Positions 42,494-51,647 are shown, counted from the stretch's first letter. The stretch: DNA of 64,000 bases from Paraburkholderia sp. FT54 (GCF_031585635.1 NZ_CP134196.1:930001-994000); one strand, 5' to 3'. The notes: generated by a model from the sequence alone, not told the origin. Made by a program: numbers and translations.

Positions 42494-44167
42494 TTACCTG
42501 TTCAGCGCCAGATATTGATGCAGCGACTGGATCGCGGCCGCGCCCTCGCCGACGGCTGCCGCAACGCGCTTCACCGAGCCGCTGCGCACGTCGCCCACGG
42601 CGAAGATGCCGGGCCGGCTCGTCTCCAGATAGTGAGGAGGACGGTCCGACGACCACTGCGGAATCGCGTCGGGACCGGTGAGCACGAAACCGTGTTTGTC
42701 GAGCGCGACGCAATCGCCGAGCCAGCCGGTACTCGGCTGTGCGCCGAGAAACAGGAACACATGGCGAATCGGTTTCTCCTCGATGCGGCCTTGAGTGTCC
42801 CACTTGATCGATTCGAGTTGGGCCTCGCCATTCAATTCGACGATCTGCGTGCGCACATGAACGCTGATGTTCGCCGCCGCTTCGATGCGCCGGATCAGAT
42901 AGTTCGACATGCTCGCGCTGAGTCCGTCGCCGCGAATCGCGATATGCACGTGGCGCGCGAATCCCGACAGGAACACCGCAGCCTGCCCGGCCGAATTTCC
43001 GCCACCGACGATGACCAGTTCCTGGTTGTTGCAGAACGCGGCTTCCATGTAGGTCGCGCTGTAATAGATGCCGCTTCCTTCGAACTCTTCGAGGCGCGGC
43101 AACAACGGTTTGCGATAGCGCGCGCCCGTCGCGATGACGACCGCGCTGGCATACACGTGCTCGTCGTAATTGAGGCGCAGGTGAAAGGGCGGCGCGTTTT
43201 CACACTCGATGCCGAGCACTTCGATGGGCACGCCGACTTCCGCGCCGAACTTGCGGCACTGGGACAGTCCGCGGCCGGCCAGCGCTTGCCCCGAGATGCC
43301 GGTTGGGAATCCAAAGTAATTTTCAATCTTCGAACTGGTGCCGGCCTGGCCACCGGGCGCCTTGGTGTCGAGAACCGCGACTCTGAGTCCTTCTGAGGCC
43401 GCGTACACCGCGGCCGCGAGACCGCCCGGTCCCGCGCCGACCACGACTACGTCGAACCGTTCGCCGTTCAGCCGGTCGGGGCTCAGACCGATCGCATCGG
43501 CCACCGCCCGGTTGGTCGGCTGTTTGAGTACGTTGCCTTGCAGGGTGACGATCAGCGGTATATCGGCTTCCGTTGCGTCATAACGTTCGAGCAGTCCCTT
43601 GGCTTCCTCGTGTTCGACGATATCGAAGTAGGCGAAAGGCTGCGCATTGCGGCTAAGGAAATGCCGCAGCACGAGCGTGCTCCAGGAAGCCGAACTGCCG
43701 ATGACCAGAAGCCCGCCGTGCTGATCCTGAATGAACGCGACGCGCCGCAGGATAAAGGCGCGCATGATCGTTTCGCTCAACTCCGCTTCCGCGACGACGA
43801 GCGCCCGCAGCGATTCCTCGTCGATCACGATCACTTCGCAATCGGTAACGGCGTGTGCACTCGCTACCGCGCCGCGGCCGGCGAGCGTTCCTACCTCGCC
43901 GGTGAAGCAGCCGGGGCCGTGCGTGCCCAGAACGTGGTGCTTGTCGCCGGCGCCTCGCGTCGCCTCGATCATGCCGGAGACGACGGTAAACATGGGGATG
44001 TGCCGGTCGCCTTCGGAGAACAGGAGATCGCCCGCTTTCAGCCGGCGCCGCTCGCCGTATCGCTCGAGCACCGCAAACTGACGTTCATCGAGCGTTGGAA
44101 AAATCTGGTGGTGACGGCTCCCGCCTGCCACCAGGTCTTCACGTCTGCTTGACGACTTATTGCTCAT
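42494..44167 (-). CDS. CNB / glutaredoxin-like / thioredoxin-reductase-like fusion protein
   Basis: A 557-residue protein. Residues about 20-140 are a cyclic-nucleotide-binding domain (LKAGDLLFSEGDRHIPMFTV, GPGCFTGEVGTLAGRGAVAS). Residues about 150-235 resemble a glutaredoxin fold (GGLLVIGSSASWSTLVLRHF, ADIPLIVTLQGNVLKQPTNR) with SASW where CPxC would be. From about 240 it is a thioredoxin-reductase-type flavoprotein (DVVVVGAGPGGLAAAVYAAS, GGQAGTSSKIENYFGFPTG, ELVIVGGGNSAGQAAVFLSG, PGIFAVGDVRSGSVKRVAAA). The redox CxxC of true thioredoxin reductases is absent; that position reads YYSATYMEAAFC. It may act as a ligand-gated NAD(P)H flavoprotein. Confidence 0.82.
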   Translation of the reverse strand: MSNKSSSRREDLVAGGSRHHQIFPTLDERQFAVLERYGERRRLKAGDLLFSEGDRHIPMFTVVSGMIEATRGAGDKHHVLGTHGPGCFTGEVGTLAGRGAVASAHAVTDCEVIVIDEESLRALVVAEAELSETIMRAFILRRVAFIQDQHGGLLVIGSSASWSTLVLRHFLSRNAQPFAYFDIVEHEEAKGLLERYDATEADIPLIVTLQGNVLKQPTNRAVADAIGLSPDRLNGERFDVVVVGAGPGGLAAAVYAASEGLRVAVLDTKAPGGQAGTSSKIENYFGFPTGISGQALAGRGLSQCRKFGAEVGVPIEVLGIECENAPPFHLRLNYDEHVYASAVVIATGARYRKPLLPRLEEFEGSGIYYSATYMEAAFCNNQELVIVGGGNSAGQAAVFLSGFARHVHIAIRGDGLSASMSNYLIRRIEAAANISVHVRTQIVELNGEAQLESIKWDTQGRIEEKPIRHVFLFLGAQPSTGWLGDCVALDKHGFVLTGPDAIPQWSSDRPPHYLETSRPGIFAVGDVRSGSVKRVAAAVGEGAAAIQSLHQYLALNR

Positions 44168-44479
44168 GGGGCTTTCCGAATGGAGGCGCGCGTGGCGCGC
44201 CGTGGTGAGTTTGCCGCCGGATGCCGCGCCGGCGCGAACGGTCTGAATGACCGGAGAAGACGGCGGGCCGTCCTGTTCGCAGAGATTGTGCGCCTGAGAT
44301 CCGTTCTCGGTAAAGTGCGAAAAAAGAGGGGTGTTCCGCTTGCTTGCGGACGGCCCATTTCCATTTATATGCACTCTGCATGCTTTACTGCCGTGCCACG
44401 ACTATAACTTCATATCAATCACCGTCTTTTCATATCTGGCGAGTACATTGTCGGGAATTGGCTGTTCGGAGAGCATTAC
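44168..44479. other. Divergent control region with a TTCATATC direct repeat
   Basis: This 312-bp gap separates the CNB-reductase gene from the propeller gene. TTCATATC occurs at 44409-44416 and again exactly 20 bp later (44429-44436), two helical turns apart, 44 bp before the propeller ATG, which suggests a direct-repeat binding site. Nothing else is clear. Confidence 0.4.
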
Positions 44480-46396
44480 ATGGTCAAACACCGCATCCGT
44501 GCCACGCTCCTGTGCGCGGCGATCGTCATGTTTTCGCAGGCCTGTTACGCGCAATACACCACCGACTGGCTGGGCAATACGTTCGGCACACTCGCCGCGC
44601 ATGTGGGCAACACCGCGCGTTCGATGTGGGTCGCGCCGGAAGGCGTGATCTACACGGCTTCGTTGTGGGACGAGAACGAGGGTGGCGTCGCGATCTATCA
44701 GAACGGCCAGAGTGTCGGCTCGATCGGCACGCACGCCGACTTTCAGGGCAGCGCCATTACCGGCAACGCCACGTCGATCTTCGCAGCATTGCAATACAAC
44801 AGGTCGTTCGGCAGTGGCTCGGTGGGACGCTACAACCGCGCCACCCAGACGCGCGACCTGATCATCCCCGTCAGTGTGTGGACGGCGATACCGCATGCCG
44901 ATGTCATCACCGGCCTCGCGACCGCGGGATCACTGCTGTATGCGAGCGACTTCTACGGCAATCGCGTGCGGGTCTTCACGACCGACGGCGTCTGGCAGCA
45001 GGACATCAAGGTATCGGGCCCGGGCGCGCTGGCGCTGGATAGCGTGGGCAATCTGTGGGTCGCGCAGCAGAGCGCGGGCACCGTCGTCGAATTCAGTCCG
45101 GGCGGCGCGCTGCTGACCACCATCCAGATGGCGGCGACGTCGCGGCCGTCCGCGCTGTATTTCGATGCCGCGTCCGCGCAACTCATGGTGGGCGACCAGG
45201 GGCCGGACATGAACATCAAACGTTACTCGATCACGGGAACGCCGACCCTCGCTGGGACCTTCGGCATTCAGGGCGGTTATCTCGACACCACCAGCGGCAT
45301 CAAGGGGCAGGTGGGCGACAAGCGCTTCACACGCGTGACCGGCATCGGCAAGGACGCCGCCGGCAACCTGTACGTGCTCAACAATCCGTGGGGCGGCGGC
45401 TGGGACCTGGGACGCAACGGCGCGACCGACCTTCACGCGTACGACAGCGCGGGCAACCTCGAGTGGCAGCTGCAGTCGCTCAACTTCGAGGCGGTCGCGG
45501 CTCCTGACCCATCGACGGACGGCGCCTACTTTTTCAGCGGCACGCACATTTACACCGGCACGGCTGGCGGCACCTTCGTCGCGAACACGGTCGACCCGTT
45601 CACGTATCCGTCCGACCCGCGTCTGAACATGAACGACACGCAGCGCGACGAACACTTCGGCCAGCTCGTCACGGTCGGCGGCAACCGGATACTGGTGGCG
45701 TCCGGGCAGAACCCGGGCATCTTCTACTTTTTTCATTTCAACCCAGCGAGCGGCTACATCGCGATTCCGGACGCGTCGATTCCTGGGCCGGCGTTCAATA
45801 CGGATCGCCAGGTCACGGGCGGGTTTTGCATCGACAGCAGGGGCGACGTGTGGGCCGGTCTGGACCGGACGAATCACATCTACCACTATCCGCTGAGCGG
45901 CTTCGACGGCAACGGCAAACCGACCTGGGGCCCGGCCGTCACGATCTCCATTCCGCAGAGCATCCGGCCGCTCACGCGCATCGTCTACCTGCCCGAGAGC
46001 GACACCATGATCCTCGCGCAAGGCATTGCCGGAAGCTGGGACTGGACGGCCATGCAGTCGCGCATCGAGGTCTATCACCGCTGGAGCGCGGGCAACACGA
46101 CGCGGCCCGATCCGGTGATCAATCTCACGAGCGCCAATCCCAAGTCGATCACGGCGGCGGGCAACTATCTGTTCGTCGGCTACGTGCACACGGTGCCCAA
46201 TATCGACGCCTTCAATCTCACCACCGGCCAGCTCGTCACCACGCTGATCAACTCGAATCCGGGAGCCGTGGATGTCGGCAACGACGTCGATTCGATGTAC
46301 GGCCTGCGTGCGTATCTCAGAGCCGCGGGCGAGTACGTGATCACGAAGGACAACTACAACGGCTCGAGCATCGTCGTGTATCGCTGGACGCCCTGA
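44480..46396 (+). CDS. Secreted beta-propeller protein of unknown function
   Basis: A 638-residue exported protein: signal peptide RATLLCAAIVMFSQACYAQ, then a long chain of NHL/SMP30-like blades (ARSMWVAPEGVIYTASLWDE, GALALDSVGNLWVAQQSAG, VTGIGKDAAGNLYVLNNPWG, VTGGFCIDSRGDVWAGLDRT). About eight to ten blade-like units can be traced. Aromatic- and Asn/Gly-rich, with few cysteines. Such propellers bind ligands or act as lactonases, but no catalytic set is evident. Monocistronic. Confidence 0.75.
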   Translation: MVKHRIRATLLCAAIVMFSQACYAQYTTDWLGNTFGTLAAHVGNTARSMWVAPEGVIYTASLWDENEGGVAIYQNGQSVGSIGTHADFQGSAITGNATSIFAALQYNRSFGSGSVGRYNRATQTRDLIIPVSVWTAIPHADVITGLATAGSLLYASDFYGNRVRVFTTDGVWQQDIKVSGPGALALDSVGNLWVAQQSAGTVVEFSPGGALLTTIQMAATSRPSALYFDAASAQLMVGDQGPDMNIKRYSITGTPTLAGTFGIQGGYLDTTSGIKGQVGDKRFTRVTGIGKDAAGNLYVLNNPWGGGWDLGRNGATDLHAYDSAGNLEWQLQSLNFEAVAAPDPSTDGAYFFSGTHIYTGTAGGTFVANTVDPFTYPSDPRLNMNDTQRDEHFGQLVTVGGNRILVASGQNPGIFYFFHFNPASGYIAIPDASIPGPAFNTDRQVTGGFCIDSRGDVWAGLDRTNHIYHYPLSGFDGNGKPTWGPAVTISIPQSIRPLTRIVYLPESDTMILAQGIAGSWDWTAMQSRIEVYHRWSAGNTTRPDPVINLTSANPKSITAAGNYLFVGYVHTVPNIDAFNLTTGQLVTTLINSNPGAVDVGNDVDSMYGLRAYLRAAGEYVITKDNYNGSSIVVYRWTP

Positions 46397-46482
46397 AGGC
46401 CGTGCGCCCGAATGTACTGCGTCACCCTATCGGATAAGATACGGCCCGCGTTTTAATTTTCCGAACAGAAGGAGTGGTTTCA

Positions 46483-46815
46483 ATGATTCAACCGGGCAGC
46501 GTATTCAAGGACAACCTCGCGCAGATGCCGGGCATCGACGGTATCGCGCGTATCGATCTGGTGGACGGCAAGGGCGCCGTGGTGGCCAGCATCGAGAACA
46601 AGCCGGGCAAGCAGGGGTCGCTCGCGGTGTACAACTATCTGCGGCAGACGTTCGGCGCGCTCGACGCCAAGGCGGCCGAGCACGGCCTCGTCGTGTTCGC
46701 CGAGCACACGGCCGATGCACGCAACCGTCCGGGCGCGCACCCGAACGTCGACATCCTGCTCGCGATCGCGGCGGGTGGGGAAGCTTTGCGGATCGACGTC
46801 GTGGCTGCGGGCTGA
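46483..46815 (+). CDS. Small conserved cytoplasmic protein, DUF2322-like
   Basis: A 110-residue protein. MIQPGSVFKDNLAQMPGIDG and ASIENKPGKQGSLAVYNYLR are highly organised, and the end HPNVDILLAIAAGGEALRID has a strand-helix pattern. I associate it with the DUF2322 family from memory, not from a search. AAGGAG lies eight bases before the ATG. No function is known. Confidence 0.65.
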   Translation: MIQPGSVFKDNLAQMPGIDGIARIDLVDGKGAVVASIENKPGKQGSLAVYNYLRQTFGALDAKAAEHGLVVFAEHTADARNRPGAHPNVDILLAIAAGGEALRIDVVAAG

Positions 46816-47480
46816 ACTCAGGCGTTTATGGTCGGCGTGGCGGCGGGCGAGTCGATCCGCTCAGTCGCGCAGGCCGGATGGGACGACGACCGCCGCGGGC
46901 CGGCGTCGTCCCTCTCACGTTCAGGTCAGCCCGCCCTTGATCGCCTCGCACATCGTGGCAGTCGAAATGCCGCGACGGTCGTGCAGTGTCGGCAGCGGCG
47001 AACGCGTCGAGCAGTGTCACTTTATGCGGCCGGCTCGCAGGGCTGAACGAACCCGGACGCGTTGGCCTTTTTCACTATGCAGGTCGATACGGCGCTCGCG
47101 TTCCAAGGAATTTTTGTCGTCCGCTCGCAAAACAAGCGATGCCGGGCATGCCCCCCGAATCGCCGTGACAAGCGCCACCAGCAAGGCGCAGCGCTTCGTC
47201 CGAGGGCAATCGATGCTTTCCTCGCGTCATCCAAAAAAATCTTCCGCCACGGCATCGATCCCTGGCGTTTCATCGCACGCGAGAGCGATGGGGCGATTCA
47301 CCGTCAATCGCGCAATGCGCGCTACCCCACATAGCGAAGCGAGCGGATCTCGCTTTTCGCCGCCGTGCCGACGTGCCGCTCTCGGGCAGTCCGTCTCACG
47401 TTTGCAACATCGCGGACGCGCACAGTAAAACCTGCTTTTGTCGGCTCAATCGCAGCATATTTGACCGAAGCATTCGTCAA

Positions 47481-47499
47481 ACCATTGCCAGCCAATGGT
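47481..47499. promoter_or_regulatory. Inverted repeat, candidate enhancer site for a sigma-54 activator
   Basis: ACCATTG and CAATGGT are perfect inverted copies around CCAGC. A second pair TTGAC/GTCAA (47461-47480) lies just before it. The site is about 165 bp upstream of the sigma-54 promoter, the usual enhancer distance. Confidence 0.45.
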
Positions 47500-47663
47500 C
47501 CTAGGGGTTTTCCATCCTCCAGGAATTATGCGAGATGCATGGCCAGACGGCTTCGGCCCGGCACTTTCCGGCGTCTCAAATCCGAATCATCGCGTGTTGC
47601 GAACTCTCTCCGGCACCCTCCGCTAACTCGCCAATTATTGCCTGGCAAGGCTTTGAGGCCTGC

Positions 47664-47679
47664 TGGCATACCCGTTGCA
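47664..47679 (+). promoter_or_regulatory. Sigma-54 (RpoN) promoter for the flp/tad locus
   Basis: TGGCATACCCGTTGCA has the invariant GG and GC dinucleotides at the correct spacing and matches the TGGCA and TTGCA halves of the consensus fully. It points towards flp and would give a leader of about 335 nt. RpoN control of Flp pili is known in related bacteria. Confidence 0.7.
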
Positions 47680-48024
47680 AATAGAGAGTCACAAAGCGAA
47701 ACACGTTGCAGCCGGGACGCAGCGAGCAGTTAGACAAGGCAGCAAAAAAGATCCCGGCAGCAACAACAGTCTTCGTGAATCGCGTTCGGGGAAGTCCACG
47801 CGTTTTACGGGGTGCGGCGAGGCCAACGAAAAACGGATGTCCATAAACAACGACACGGGTGATCGATACGGGGTATCGGCCACTCATGATCGTGACGAAG
47901 TAGCGCTGACCTCGCCACTTTTTTCCGTCCTCGTGACGGGCTTGAACGCCGCTTCGGCACACCTGTTTTCAGGCGGCTGCAAATGGCACGAACCGAAGTC
48001 AACTTTCACTCTACGGGGGTTAGC

Positions 48025-48207
48025 ATGAAGAACACGATCCAACAATTTCTGCGCGAAGAAGACGGCGTTGCAGCGATCGAATACGGCCTGCTGGCCGGCC
48101 TGATCGCGGTGGCGATCATTGTGGCGGTTACCGCGCTTGGCGCACGGGTGAGCGCCATTTTCGGCATCATCACGGCCTCGCTGGCGGGCGTGGTCGCTCC
48201 GGCCTGA
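48025..48207 (+). CDS. flp: Flp pilin
   Basis: A 60-residue type IVb prepilin. The leader ends in EEDG, followed by VAAIEYGLLAGLIAVAIIVA: cleavage after glycine leaves glutamate at position 5 and tyrosine at 6, the Flp signature, then a single hydrophobic helix. It is the major subunit of the tad pilus. GGGGG lies before the ATG. A stem-loop follows, separating it from tadV. Confidence 0.95.
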   Translation: MKNTIQQFLREEDGVAAIEYGLLAGLIAVAIIVAVTALGARVSAIFGIITASLAGVVAPA

Positions 48208-48237
48208 CGCGACAACAGGCGCAAATCCGATCGTTTG

Positions 48238-48266
48238 CCCTGTTTCGACGGTCCTTCGGGACAGGG
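48238..48266 (+). promoter_or_regulatory. Stem-loop after flp
   Basis: CCCTGT (48238-48243) pairs with ACAGGG (48261-48266), and a UUCG tetraloop hairpin GTCC-TTCG-GGAC (48251-48262) lies within it, sharing two bases. It is placed to attenuate read-through from the pilin gene into tadV or protect the pilin mRNA. No T-run. Confidence 0.5.
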
Positions 48267-48339
48267 TAGCGACGGTCTCGCGCTGAACGAATCGACTCCA
48301 GTAAAGAAGGGCAATTCGATCCTTGGAACGGAGCAGGCA

Positions 48340-48876
48340 ATGAACGGGGTTCCTTTTCCGGTTGGACCATGCGTGATGACGCTCGTACTCGTCGCCGCTC
48401 TGTGGGACATGCAAACGCGCCGGATTCCTAACTGGCTGGTGGCGGCGGGATTGATCGTGGCGATACCGGTGCAGTGGTTCACGCACGGCGGTGTCGACGG
48501 AATGACGATGTGGCTGGGCGGCATGCTCGCGGGTGGCGCGATCTTCCTGCCGGGCTACGCAATGCGGCTGCTGGGCGCGGGCGACGTGAAGCTGATGGCG
48601 GCGATCGGCGCTTTCTGCGGCGCTTACGGCGCACTCGAAATTGGTCTGGCGACCTGTGTGATCGGTGGAATCGGGTCGCTCGCAATATGGCTTCGGCGCC
48701 GCCAGATGCGCGCCGGACTGAGCGAGGTGGCGGCCCTGGTGATCAACTGCGCGACGCCGGGCAACGGCGCGCCGCGAAAGTCGGGCAGTGTGGCTGAAAG
48801 CAGTGCGACGGGGACCATGCCATACGGCGTCGCGATAGCAATAGGCAGCGCATGCGTGTTGTTCGCCAGCGTGTGA
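48340..48876 (+). CDS. tadV: Flp prepilin peptidase TadV/CpaA
   Basis: A 178-residue membrane protease with the two catalytic aspartates of the type IV prepilin peptidase family: ALWDMQTRRIPNWL near the N-terminus and GAGDVKLMAAIG (GxGD motif, about residue 87). It lacks the N-methyltransferase domain, as is normal for the Flp type. It should cut the Flp pilin and pseudopilins TadE/F. GGAG precedes the ATG. Confidence 0.9.
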   Translation: MNGVPFPVGPCVMTLVLVAALWDMQTRRIPNWLVAAGLIVAIPVQWFTHGGVDGMTMWLGGMLAGGAIFLPGYAMRLLGAGDVKLMAAIGAFCGAYGALEIGLATCVIGGIGSLAIWLRRRQMRAGLSEVAALVINCATPGNGAPRKSGSVAESSATGTMPYGVAIAIGSACVLFASV

Positions 48877-48913
48877 CGCGTGCCGGAGCAGGGCCAAAAA
48901 TCGGGGGTTGAAA

Positions 48914-49747
48914 ATGAAAAACGCGCGCGCTGTAACGATGCTGCTGATCGCGACGCTGGCGGGCCTCACCGCGGTGGTGTTCGCCTCGCGCTGGATGGTC
49001 TCGCAGTCGTCGAATGCCACGACCAGGGTCGTGGTGGCGGCAGCCGACATCAATCTCGGTCAGCGGATCGGCCCGGATTTCCTCAAACTCACCGACTGGC
49101 CGTCCAATAGCGTGCCGCCCGGTTCCTTCACGGACATTCAGAAACTCGACGGCCGCGTGCTGAAGGAAAGCCTGCTGCACGGCGAGCCGATTCTCGAGGC
49201 GAAACTCACGCCGGTCGGCACGCTCGGCGGCCTCTCGGCGGTGATCGGCGAAGGCAAGCGCGCCATCACCGTGCGCGTGAACGACGTGATCGGCGTGGCG
49301 GGCTTCGCGCTGCCGGGCAATTACGTCGACATCATCGTCAACACGCAGAAGGATGGCCGCGATCCAGGCGCCCAGCGCGATCAGAACATCTCGAAGATCG
49401 TGCTCGAAAAGATTCTCGTGCTTGCCGTCGCGCAGGAAGTCGGCCGCGACGAGACCAAGCCGAAGGTGGTCGACGCGGTGACACTCGAAGTGTCGCCGGA
49501 ACAGGCCGAGAAGATCGACCTTGCACGCAGCATCGGCACGCTGTCGCTGGTGCTGCGCAACCAGATCGATCCGAAGGCGATCGACACCGCCGGCGCCACC
49601 AAGGCCAGCCTGCTGCAAACGCCGGTCGCCGTGGTGCCCGCACCCGAACCGAAGCCGGCGCGCATCGTGCGCAAAGTCGCGGCGCACGCACCGGCCAACT
49701 GTGTGCGGGTACTCGACGGCGCCGACGCAAGACAAGAATGCTTTTGA
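48914..49747 (+). CDS. rcpC: Pilus assembly protein RcpC/CpaB
   Basis: A 277-residue protein with one N-terminal anchor (TMLLIATLAGLTAVVFA) and a SAF domain (VVVAAADINLGQRIGPDFLK, LKESLLHGEPILEAKL), followed by the RcpC domain (AITVRVNDVIGVAGFALPGN, YVDIIV). It supports the secretin in the periplasm. GGGGG lies before the ATG at 48914; the C-terminus has an unusual Cys pair (NCVRVLDGADARQECF). Confidence 0.9.
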   Translation: MKNARAVTMLLIATLAGLTAVVFASRWMVSQSSNATTRVVVAAADINLGQRIGPDFLKLTDWPSNSVPPGSFTDIQKLDGRVLKESLLHGEPILEAKLTPVGTLGGLSAVIGEGKRAITVRVNDVIGVAGFALPGNYVDIIVNTQKDGRDPGAQRDQNISKIVLEKILVLAVAQEVGRDETKPKVVDAVTLEVSPEQAEKIDLARSIGTLSLVLRNQIDPKAIDTAGATKASLLQTPVAVVPAPEPKPARIVRKVAAHAPANCVRVLDGADARQECF

Positions 49748-49833
49748 CAGGCTCGAGCCTGCAAGCCGTGACCGATGCGTGACTGACATTCACACCAGCA
49801 CGTAAAAAATGCGGCACATAACGGGGGTAGGAC

Positions 49834-51624
49834 ATGAACGCCAGGACCACTCAGCGCGCTAGCGCGCCGCGGCACCCGCTCGGCCAGCGCGAAGCGAATT
49901 CGCGCTCGCCATGGGGCCGCACCCGGATCGCCGAAGCTTGCACCTGTGTGCTGCTGGGCATGTATCTGACGATGCTGCCAGTGGCGCAGGCGGCCGGCCA
50001 GAACGCCGCGGCGGCGGGTGCGCCAGGCCTGCCGGAGGTGCCGCTCACGTTGGCGTCGAATGGTTCGGTGCGCCTGACCATCGCGGCCAGCGGCATGGGC
50101 CCGGGCGCGTCGTCCGGCGGCGCGCAGCAAGCTGCCCGCGGGCCGAATTGCAGCGGCCCGGTCGCCGAACATAGCTCGGTGACGATCCCGGTCGGCAAAT
50201 CCGCGATGGTCGATGTGCGCGAACCGGTGAAGAGCCGCACCGTCGGCAATCCGTCGATCGTGCAGGCCATGCTCGTGTCCCCGCAAACGCTTTATCTGCT
50301 CGGCTCAGACGTCGGCACCACCAACATGATCGTGCAAGGGCGCAGCGGCTCCTGCACGATCATCGACGTGAGCGTCGGCGCGGACCCGGGCGGGCTGCAA
50401 CAAACCCTCGCCGCGCTGATGCCCGAGGAAACCGGCATTCAGGTGAAGGCCGCCGCCGATACGCTGGTGCTGACCGGCACGGTCTCCGACGCGGTCAAGG
50501 CCGAACGCGTGCTCGAACTGGCGCGCGCCTTCGTGGCCCGTCCGACCACCGCCTTGCAAGGCGCCGCGCCGATGGGCAGCGGCCCGTTGCCGGTCGGCGC
50601 CGCACCGCGCGCGATGGGCATGCCGGCGCCGTCGCTCGGTAGCGCGAGCGGCGAACGCGTCATCAACATGATGCATGTGGCCGCGCCGCAGCAGGTCATG
50701 CTCGAAGTGAAGGTCGCCGAAGTCTCGAAGACGCTGATCGACCAGCTCGGCGTAGCGGCCAACATCAACGGCGGCATCGGCAGCTGGAGCTTCGGCTTGC
50801 TGGCCGATTACCTGTCGGGCGGCCTCAGCGCGTTGACTGCATCCAAAGCGAACAACTCGCCGCTCAAGATGGCCATCGACGCGCAGAAAACCGATCAGCT
50901 CGTGAAGATTCTCGCCGAGCCGAACCTGATGGCGATCAGCGGCCAGGAAGCGAGTTTCCTCGCGGGCGGCAAAGTCTATATTCCGGTGCCGCAAAGCAAC
51001 GGTTCGGGCGGCACGACCATCGTGCTGCAGGAAGAGCAATACGGTGTCGGCCTGACCTTCACGCCGACCGTGCTCGAAGGCGGCCGCATCAACCTGAAGG
51101 TGGCGCCGGAGGTGTCCGAACTGTCGTCCACCGGCGTGGTGGTCAGCGCCGGCAACTCGAACACGACCTCGATCCTGCCGCTGATCACGACGCGGCGCGC
51201 CTCCACCACGCTGCAGGTGTTCGACGGGCAGAGCTTCGCGATCGGCGGCCTGCTGAAGAGCAACGTGACCGGCACGATCAAGGGCTTGCCCGGCGCCGCG
51301 GAATTGCCCGTGCTCGGCGCGCTGTTTCGCAGCACCAGCTACGAACAGGACAAGACTGAACTGGTGTTCGTCGTGACGCCGCGTCTCGCCAAACCGCTGC
51401 CGCAGCACTATCCGCTGCCGACCGACCACTTCGGCGACGCCAGCGAAGCGAACGTGTACCTGACCGGCCACATGGAAGGCGAGAAGCGCGCCGCGCCGGC
51501 TACGGGGGCTTCGGCACCGGCACCGGCGCCCGTGCCGGTTCCCGCACCCGCTCCGAGCGCGGCTGCGTCCGTGGCCGTGATCCCGGCCGCGCCGGAAACC
51601 AGTGACTCACACGCCTCGCGGTAA
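49834..51624 (+). CDS. rcpA: Tad secretin RcpA/CpaC
   Basis: A 596-residue outer-membrane secretin. After a long charged head and a signal segment (CVLLGMYLTMLPVAQAAG), the N-terminal pilus domain (VDVREPVKSRTVGNPSIVQA, LYLLGSDVGTTNMIVQGRSG) and a BON-like unit (VKAAADTLVLTGTVSDAVKA) lead to the secretin core (LMAISGQEASFLAGGKVYIP, LPGAAELPVLGALFRSTSYE, TELVFVVTPRL). A Pro/Ala-rich tail follows. It forms the pore through which the pilus leaves the cell. Confidence 0.93.
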   Translation: MNARTTQRASAPRHPLGQREANSRSPWGRTRIAEACTCVLLGMYLTMLPVAQAAGQNAAAAGAPGLPEVPLTLASNGSVRLTIAASGMGPGASSGGAQQAARGPNCSGPVAEHSSVTIPVGKSAMVDVREPVKSRTVGNPSIVQAMLVSPQTLYLLGSDVGTTNMIVQGRSGSCTIIDVSVGADPGGLQQTLAALMPEETGIQVKAAADTLVLTGTVSDAVKAERVLELARAFVARPTTALQGAAPMGSGPLPVGAAPRAMGMPAPSLGSASGERVINMMHVAAPQQVMLEVKVAEVSKTLIDQLGVAANINGGIGSWSFGLLADYLSGGLSALTASKANNSPLKMAIDAQKTDQLVKILAEPNLMAISGQEASFLAGGKVYIPVPQSNGSGGTTIVLQEEQYGVGLTFTPTVLEGGRINLKVAPEVSELSSTGVVVSAGNSNTTSILPLITTRRASTTLQVFDGQSFAIGGLLKSNVTGTIKGLPGAAELPVLGALFRSTSYEQDKTELVFVVTPRLAKPLPQHYPLPTDHFGDASEANVYLTGHMEGEKRAAPATGASAPAPAPVPVPAPAPSAAASVAVIPAAPETSDSHASR

Positions 51625-51647
51625 TGCGCGGCCTACCGGAGATCGAC

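Larger units (their letters stand above)
46816..48024. other. 1.2-kb gene-free region upstream of the flp/tad locus
   Basis: None of the open frames here resembles a protein or has a fitting ribosome site. Parts of it are lower in GC and have no codon pattern, so it is probably regulatory DNA or eroded sequence. It holds a sigma-54 promoter match (47664), an inverted repeat (47481), and a CGATAC-GGG-GTATCG stem (47863-47877) in what would be the flp leader. Confidence 0.6.

Noticed and set aside
46715..47428. 237-codon plus-strand frame running from the DUF2322-like gene into the gene-free region
   Set aside because: It starts inside the upstream gene in another frame and has no ribosome site or protein pattern.
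47983..48010. TGGCACGAACC as a second sigma-54 site just ahead of flp
   Set aside because: The -12 half (TTGC) is missing; GAAG stands in its place.
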